Assembly: GCA_036009105.1 (NCBI GenBank)
Contig: DASYMJ010000185.1
Coordinates: 1-31,424, forward strand
DNA from: JAFAVZ01 sp036009105
GTDB lineage: Bacteria; Acidobacteriota; Thermoanaerobaculia; Gp7-AA8
DNA length: 31,424 bases
Direction: 5' to 3'
The translations under genes and the position numbers were made by a program. Positions 26,959-31,424 of this stretch are shown here, piece after piece. The notes below the pieces were generated by a model. The model was not told the origin of the DNA and searched no databases. It saw only the letters and a program-made list of their open reading frames with translations. Within the stretch, counting starts at the first letter, position 1. Each line of letters opens with the position of its first letter.

Positions 26959-28566
26959 CCTCTCCCGCTGCCCTTCATAAATACGCCTCACCTCATCGAT
27001 GGTGGAGATCTGCTCCACCGTCTTGTCGTCGCGGATGCGCGCGATGCGGGGGAAGCGCAGCGCGTAGCCCGACTTGTGGCGGGACGACTCCTGGATGCGG
27101 TCGAAGGCGATCTCCAGCACCACGCGCGGCTCCACCCGGAGCACCGGCCCGTGCCACTCGATGCCGATCTCGTGGAAGAGCTTCGTCATTTCCGCGATCT
27201 CCGCATCGGTGAGGCCGCTGTAGGCCTTCCCGATGTTGACCAGCTCGTCGTCCCGCCTCACCGCGAAGGTGAGGTCGGAGAGCACCGCGCGCCGCTTGCC
27301 GTTCCCCCACTGCGCGTACGTCACGACGCAGTCGAGCGTGGCCAGCGCCTTCTTGTACTTGAGCCACGACTTGCCGCGCCGGCCCGGCGTGTAGATCGAG
27401 CTCGGGTCCTTGACCACCAGCCCTTCGTTCGCCCGGGCGCGCGCCGCATCGAACAGCTCGTCCACGTGCGCCGCATCGCGCACCTCGCTCTGATCGGACG
27501 GACGGATCACGCCGCCTTTCACGACGTTGCGCAGCTTCGCCAGCCGCTCGCGCAGCGGCAGCTCGAAGAGCGCCTGGCCATCGAGATAGAGCAGGTCGAA
27601 GGCGAAAAAGGCGACGGGTGCGTCGGCCAGCAGCTTCTCGGAGACCTTGCGGCGCCCGAGTCGGGTCTGGATGACGGCGAAAGGCAGGATGCGGTCGTTG
27701 AAGGCGACCAGCTCACCATCGAGGATCACCGCATGCCCGAGCTCCCGCGCCGCGGCCTCCACTTCGGGGAAGCGATGCGTCACCTCGTCGAGTGTGCGTG
27801 AATAGATGCGCACCTGCGATCCGTCGGCGTGGATCTGCGCCCGGATGCCGTCGTATTTGTCATCCGCCAGCGCGCCGGCGCCGAGCGCCGCCACGATCTC
27901 GGCGGGATCCTCCTCCGGCTGGGCAAGCATCAGCGCGAACGGATGGAAGAGCGTCATCTGCGCGGACTCGAGTGCGTCGCTGCGCGCGAGGAGCGCCGCC
28001 GCGCCGATGTCCCCCGTGAACATGTTCGCGCGGCGCACCGCATCGAGCTTCCGTTCGAACGCCCGCGCGATGGACGACTCGACCAGGCCCTCCACCAGGC
28101 CGATGCGCAGCTCGCCGGTCAGGATCTTCACGATGTAGCGCGCCCCTTGCGCGTCCACCTTGCCGAAAAGCTCGACGAGCACCGCGCGCTTGGCGATCGC
28201 TCCTTGCGTCGCGGCGAGCCGGTCGAAGTATTCGCCAAGCTCGCTGAGCGTGATGTCCCGCGCCGCATCCACCGCAAATGCCTCGGCCACCGTGTCGCCC
28301 GGATCGGCGTACTTCGACCACGGCGCCCACACTTCCTCGACAGTGAGACCGGTCGCCTCGGCCACCGCCTCGCCGATGGCCGCGCCCCCGACGCCGGTCA
28401 CGCGCTGCTCCCGCCGCGGGAACGGCGAGCCGGAGAAAAAGACGGCCGCGCGCTCCAGCGAGGCGTCGTCCAGACCGACCAGGTAAGCGGCCAGCAGACG
28501 CTCTTTTTCGAGCTTCCTGGTGGTGGCGGCGATGGCGTTGGCAACGGCCGTGAAGTCGGAAAGCAT
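26929..28566 (-). CDS. ATP-dependent DNA ligase
   Basis: Seals nicks using ATP, in addition to the NAD-dependent LigA expected elsewhere in the genome. The N-terminal DNA-binding domain occupies about 1-205, including ILTGELRIGLVEGLVE. The adenylation domain has motif I KYDGIR with the AMP-accepting Lys237, motif III LDGELVAF (Glu285 region), motif IV EGLVVKDPSS and motif V WLKYKK. The OB domain ends with RFPRIARIRDDK. This is the archaeal-like replicative type found patchily in bacteria, likely for repair. The ATG at 28566 opens MLSDFTAVANAIAATTRKLEKERLLAAYL. The last seven residues, GTMNDER, and the stop come from a P3 repeat. It diverges from mdh with a 45-bp gap. Confidence 0.93.
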   Translation of the reverse strand: MLSDFTAVANAIAATTRKLEKERLLAAYLVGLDDASLERAAVFFSGSPFPRREQRVTGVGGAAIGEAVAEATGLTVEEVWAPWSKYADPGDTVAEAFAVDAARDITLSELGEYFDRLAATQGAIAKRAVLVELFGKVDAQGARYIVKILTGELRIGLVEGLVESSIARAFERKLDAVRRANMFTGDIGAAALLARSDALESAQMTLFHPFALMLAQPEEDPAEIVAALGAGALADDKYDGIRAQIHADGSQVRIYSRTLDEVTHRFPEVEAAARELGHAVILDGELVAFNDRILPFAVIQTRLGRRKVSEKLLADAPVAFFAFDLLYLDGQALFELPLRERLAKLRNVVKGGVIRPSDQSEVRDAAHVDELFDAARARANEGLVVKDPSSIYTPGRRGKSWLKYKKALATLDCVVTYAQWGNGKRRAVLSDLTFAVRRDDELVNIGKAYSGLTDAEIAEMTKLFHEIGIEWHGPVLRVEPRVVLEIAFDRIQESSRHKSGYALRFPRIARIRDDKTVEQISTIDEVRRIYEGQRERERGTMNDER

Positions 28567-28611
28567 GCGATAGAATCCGCCCGCAAATTACACACCGGAA
28601 CGAGGTTGAAC

Positions 28612-29544
28612 ATGAAAACGAAAGTAACGGTCGTCGGGGCCGGCAACGTCGGAGCGACGGTCGCGCAGGGAATTGCGCTCAAGGAGCTGGCCGACGTCGT
28701 CCTGGTCGACATCGTGGAAGGCGTGCCCCAGGGCAAGAGCCTCGACCTGATGGAGACCGCCCCGGTGGAGCGCTTCGACTCCATCCTCACCGGCACGAAC
28801 GGCTATGACGAAACGGCCGGCTCGGACGTCGTCGTCATCACCGCCGGCCTCCCCCGCAAGCCGGGCATGAGCCGCGACGACCTGCTCTGGAAGAACGAAG
28901 AGATCGTGGCCGGCGTGACGCGCGAGATCGTCAGCCGCTCGCCGGACTGCATCCTCATCATCGTCTCCAACCCGCTCGATGCGATGTGCGAAGTGGCCCG
29001 CCGCGTCTCCGGCTTCCCCCGCGAGCGCGTCATCGGCATGGCCGGCGTGCTCGACTCCGCCCGCATGCGCGCCTTCATCGCCATGGAGCTGAACGTCTCC
29101 GTCGAGAACACCCACGCCTTCGTCCTGGGCGGCCACGGCGACACCATGGTCCCCCTGCCGCGCTACTCCACCGTGGCCGGCATCCCCATCACGGAGCTCA
29201 TCTCCAGAGAGCGCATCGCCGCCATCGTGGACCGCACCCGCAACGGCGGCGCGGAGATCGTCAACCTGCTCAAGACCTCGGCCTGGTATGCGCCGGGCGC
29301 GTCCAGCGTGGAGATGGTCGAGGCCATCCTCAAGGACAAGCGCAAGATCCTCGCCTGCGCCGCGTATCTGCAGGGCGAGTACGGCTTCAGCAACCTCTAT
29401 GTCGGCGTGCCGGTGAAGCTTGGGCGCAACGGCATCGAGCAGATCATCCAGATCGAGCTGACCGAAGAAGAGGCCGCCGCGCTGAAGAAGTCGGGCGACG
29501 CGGTGCAGGAGCTGTTCGATAAGTTGAAGACGGCCGCGGCGTAG
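28612..29544 (+). CDS. mdh: Malate dehydrogenase (lactate/malate dehydrogenase family)
   Basis: NAD-dependent oxidation of malate to oxaloacetate in the citric acid cycle. The 310-aa protein has GAGNVG at 9-14, with Asp33 at the end of strand 2 (NAD preference). The substrate loop LPRKPGMSRDDLL carries Arg82 and Arg88; an arginine at the specificity position marks malate rather than lactate dehydrogenase. IIVSNPLDAM is present, and the catalytic His175 lies in LGGHGDTMVPL. GAGG 7 nt before the ATG at 28612 is a good Shine-Dalgarno. TAGAAT at 28571-28576 is a possible -10. The frame is open far upstream through the antisense of the ligase gene, which I rejected. Confidence 0.95.
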   Translation: MKTKVTVVGAGNVGATVAQGIALKELADVVLVDIVEGVPQGKSLDLMETAPVERFDSILTGTNGYDETAGSDVVVITAGLPRKPGMSRDDLLWKNEEIVAGVTREIVSRSPDCILIIVSNPLDAMCEVARRVSGFPRERVIGMAGVLDSARMRAFIAMELNVSVENTHAFVLGGHGDTMVPLPRYSTVAGIPITELISRERIAAIVDRTRNGGAEIVNLLKTSAWYAPGASSVEMVEAILKDKRKILACAAYLQGEYGFSNLYVGVPVKLGRNGIEQIIQIELTEEEAAALKKSGDAVQELFDKLKTAAA

Positions 29545-29547
29545 CGC

Positions 29548-30351
29548 TCATCGCGTCCAGAAGCCGGGCCGGATCTCCCACGGCTCCCGGTAGGAGCGGA
29601 TCAGCTCGCGGCTCACCCCCTCGAGGTCCGGGAACACGGTCGTTTCCGTGATCCCGAGGGTGGTGAGGTCGTTGCGGATGGCGCGAATGGCCAGCCGTTC
29701 TACAACGATCTTCGCCAGGCGGCTGCCCCGCCCGGCGCCGACTCTCTCCAGGCCGTCCGCCGCGGTGCCGAAGATCGTGAAGCGGCTCCGCTGCGCGGCG
29801 ATGCGGCGCGCGATGTGAGCCGGAGCGATCGCGATCGGCAGCTCCGGCGATCGGTGCGGCATCTCGTCCACGACCTTGCACAAGTACTCATCGGCGAGGC
29901 CCGACTCCGGCAGCACGATGGTATCCAGATCGAGGACTTGGAGATTGAGCCACCAGGGATCGAGCATCCACACCGCGGCATCGCTGGTGACCTCCGAGAC
30001 CGCCGGATTTACCGGCGCTACCGCGAAGAGGAGCGCGATGAGGGCGCCGTCCGTCCAGTCCAGCAGGCGCGTCGGCGCGGCGAAATGCTGCATCAGGAAG
30101 TACCAGCCCCACTCGTCCGGCTGATATTCGGAGACGAACTGGATGCCGAGGCGGCGGAAGCCCTGGCGGATGTCCTGCTCGTCGGCGGCGAGATCGTGGC
30201 GGTAGAGCGTCGGGATGAGCGGCCACTCCGCGTCACGATGGCCGCGAAACCACGGATCGAAATACTTCCCCACGGCGCGCGTCCATTGATTTCGGATCGA
30301 AACAACGGCGCCGATGAACGCGTTCAGGGAACGGACGGTCCGGGTGATCAC
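29548..30351 (-). CDS. FRG domain-containing protein
   Basis: A 267-aa protein of the FRG family, named after the Phe-Arg-Gly motif seen here as PWFRGHRDAEWPLIPTLYR (about 33-51). The second family block, WGWYFLMQHFAAPTRLLDWTDGALIALLFAV, is also clear, and HIARRIAAQRSRFTIFG matches the third. FRG proteins are of unknown biochemical function and occur as stand-alone genes and in phage, plasmid and defence contexts. No signal peptide or membrane segment. The GTG at 30351 is chosen because GGAG lies 6 nt upstream. The open frame runs on to 30444 but crosses the promoter region of the opposite gene. It converges with mdh (3 bp apart) and diverges from the exonuclease, so it is transcriptionally alone. 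Confidence 0.85.
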   Translation of the reverse strand: MITRTVRSLNAFIGAVVSIRNQWTRAVGKYFDPWFRGHRDAEWPLIPTLYRHDLAADEQDIRQGFRRLGIQFVSEYQPDEWGWYFLMQHFAAPTRLLDWTDGALIALLFAVAPVNPAVSEVTSDAAVWMLDPWWLNLQVLDLDTIVLPESGLADEYLCKVVDEMPHRSPELPIAIAPAHIARRIAAQRSRFTIFGTAADGLERVGAGRGSRLAKIVVERLAIRAIRNDLTTLGITETTVFPDLEGVSRELIRSYREPWEIRPGFWTR

Positions 30352-30389
30352 AGAAGACTCCGAGGCATCATACTCGGCGCAACCGGAGT

Positions 30390-30395
30390 TAAAAT
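30390..30395 (+). promoter_or_regulatory. Candidate -10 box of the exonuclease gene
   Basis: TAAAAT, 5 of 6 to consensus, ends 11 nt before the ATG at 30407, so the 5' leader would be only a few bases. No convincing -35 is seen. A TATGAT on the opposite strand at 30367-30372 could serve the FRG gene, but sits very close to its Shine-Dalgarno. Confidence 0.4.
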
Positions 30396-30406
30396 AACCG
30401 CCATTC

Positions 30407-31333
30407 ATGAAAAAACTGGTCATCGACATCGAGACGGTCGGCATCCCGTGGGAGGAGCACGATCCCTACGTCCGGGAGTACCTGATGAAGGGGCTGGGCG
30501 AAGGGGATGCCGAGGAGACGCGGCGGGCGGGGGGCCTCTCACCGTTCCGCGGCAGGATCGTCACGATCGGCGTGATCAACATCGAGGACGGGCGCTCCTG
30601 CGCGCTGTATGAGGTACCGGGGCAGACGGACGTGCGGATGGACAAGGTCGGGCCGCGCACCTTCATCTCCGGCACCGAGAAGCAGATCCTGGTCAAGTTC
30701 TGGGACTTCTTCGACAGCGACTCCCGCTTCATCAGCTTCAACGGCCGCCAGTTCGACGGGCCGTTCCTGATGATCCGTTCCGCCATCAACGGCGTGATCC
30801 CCAAGCGCGATCTGGTCGGCTACCGTTACGGCTTCCATCCCAACTGCGACATCCGGGAGGCGCTCAACTTCTTCGGCACCACGAACAGCCGCCAGTTCAA
30901 GTTCAACCTCGATCTGGCCTGCAAGGCGTTCGGCGTGGAGACCTCGAAAGGCGAGGGGCTGGACGGGCGGTCGGTGGAGACGTGGTACCGGGCGGGGAAG
31001 CATCGCGAGATCGCCGAGTACTGTCTGGACGACGTGCGCGCCACGGCCGAGTTGTACGAGAAGCTGGCCCCGACCATCCTGATCTTCAACAAGGAATTCC
31101 GCGAGGCCGAGGATCGCGCGGCGCGGATGGCGGCGACGAAGACGCTCAACGTGCCGAGCACGGAGGCGACATTCATGGAGGCGGTGGAACAGACTTCGCT
31201 TGCTCTCACCGCATCGCTGGAGCAGGACACCCGGAACGTGGTGGAAAGAGTGGAGAGGGCCAGACATCAGGCCGCGGTGTTCGAGAAGCTGGTCGCGCCC
31301 GAGTTGGAAGAAGAAGAGATCCCGATGCTATGA
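30407..31333 (+). CDS. Predicted 3'-5' exonuclease, PolB-like DEDDy family
   Basis: Stand-alone exonuclease related to the proofreading domain of family B DNA polymerases (DNA_pol_B_exo2 type). Exo I is VIDIET (Asp7, Glu9). Exo II is ISFNGRQFDGPFL (Asn112, Asp117). Exo III is YCLDDVRATAELY (Tyr205, Asp209). Together these give the D-E-D-D set with tyrosine. The first 220 residues form the exonuclease fold. The C-terminal 85 residues are charged and helical with no recognised domain. The ATG at 30407 follows the TAAAAT box closely and lacks a strong Shine-Dalgarno. The stop overlaps the next ATG (ATGA), suggesting a two-gene unit. Confidence 0.88.
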   Translation: MKKLVIDIETVGIPWEEHDPYVREYLMKGLGEGDAEETRRAGGLSPFRGRIVTIGVINIEDGRSCALYEVPGQTDVRMDKVGPRTFISGTEKQILVKFWDFFDSDSRFISFNGRQFDGPFLMIRSAINGVIPKRDLVGYRYGFHPNCDIREALNFFGTTNSRQFKFNLDLACKAFGVETSKGEGLDGRSVETWYRAGKHREIAEYCLDDVRATAELYEKLAPTILIFNKEFREAEDRAARMAATKTLNVPSTEATFMEAVEQTSLALTASLEQDTRNVVERVERARHQAAVFEKLVAPELEEEEIPML

Positions 31334-31424
31334 GCCTCCGCCGAACGCTGCTCGCTCTGCTGTTTCTCGCCGCCACCGCCGGCTCGGCGCAGGAGCGCTT
31401 CGTGAACCGCGACCTGAACTTCTC
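31330..31424 (+). CDS. Secreted protein, start only (cut by window edge)
   Basis: Only 31 codons are visible. The start MSLRRTLLALLFLAATAGSA is a typical Sec signal peptide (basic n-region, leucine-rich core, cleavage likely after GSA before Gln-Glu). The mature part begins QERFVNRDLNF. There is no lipobox cysteine. The ATG overlaps the exonuclease stop by 4 bp. Function cannot be told. Confidence 0.7.
   Translation, partial: MSLRRTLLALLFLAATAGSAQERFVNRDLNF

Noticed and set aside
27829..28611. Upstream extension of mdh by about 260 codons
   Set aside because: It runs antisense through the ligase gene; mdh has a proper ATG and GAGG at 28612 with the family N-terminus.

Overview
This is a GC-rich, gene-dense bacterial chromosome segment that appears to span the replication origin neighbourhood. 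The order gyrB-recF-dnaN-dnaA (all minus) followed by rpmH-rnpA-yidD-yidC-jag-mnmE-mnmG-rsmG-parA-parB (all plus) is the classic bacterial oriC layout, and the two blocks diverge from a 306-bp gap at 4452-4757 that carries DnaA-box-like 9-mers. I cannot fix the phylum from the sequence alone. The bactofilin gene after parB, the split b/b' ATP synthase operon without a and c subunits, and the NtrC-type regulator suggest an Acidobacteriota or delta-proteobacteria-like lineage (inference from remembered gene orders, not a search).

Layout. 1-4451: replication genes gyrB (partial), recF, dnaN, dnaA. 4452-4757: candidate oriC and the rpmH promoter. 4758-9412: translation and membrane biogenesis (L34, RNase P protein, YidD, YidC, Jag/KhpB) and the tRNA-modification GTPase MnmE. 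9515-13654: MnmG, RsmG and the ParABS segregation system, with two perfect 14-bp parS sites at 9515-9528 and 12000-12013. 13792-14744: bactofilin and a convergent cysteine-cluster protein. 14830-20915: ATP synthase genes b', b, delta, alpha, gamma, beta, epsilon. 21028-23084: a histidine-kinase-like protein with a degraded ATP site, coupled to a sigma-54-type response regulator. 23245-31424: topA, metX, an ATP-dependent DNA ligase, malate dehydrogenase, an FRG-domain protein, a PolB-like 3'-5' exonuclease and the start of a secreted protein.

The most unusual layer is not genic. At least ten copies of five different palindromic repeat families lie in the gaps between these housekeeping genes. 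They do not merely fill gaps. One copy sits in frame inside recF and encodes about 19 residues. One supplies the stop codon of mnmG and the start codon of rsmG. Others supply the stop of the response regulator and the C-terminal tail of the DNA ligase. A further hairpin stands just ahead of atpD inside the ATP synthase operon.

No tRNA, rRNA, CRISPR array, insertion sequence or prophage was seen. I found no wholly new multi-gene system. The best leads are the repeat-gene junctions, the identical parS/start-codon geometry at mnmG and parA, and the pseudokinase-regulator pair.
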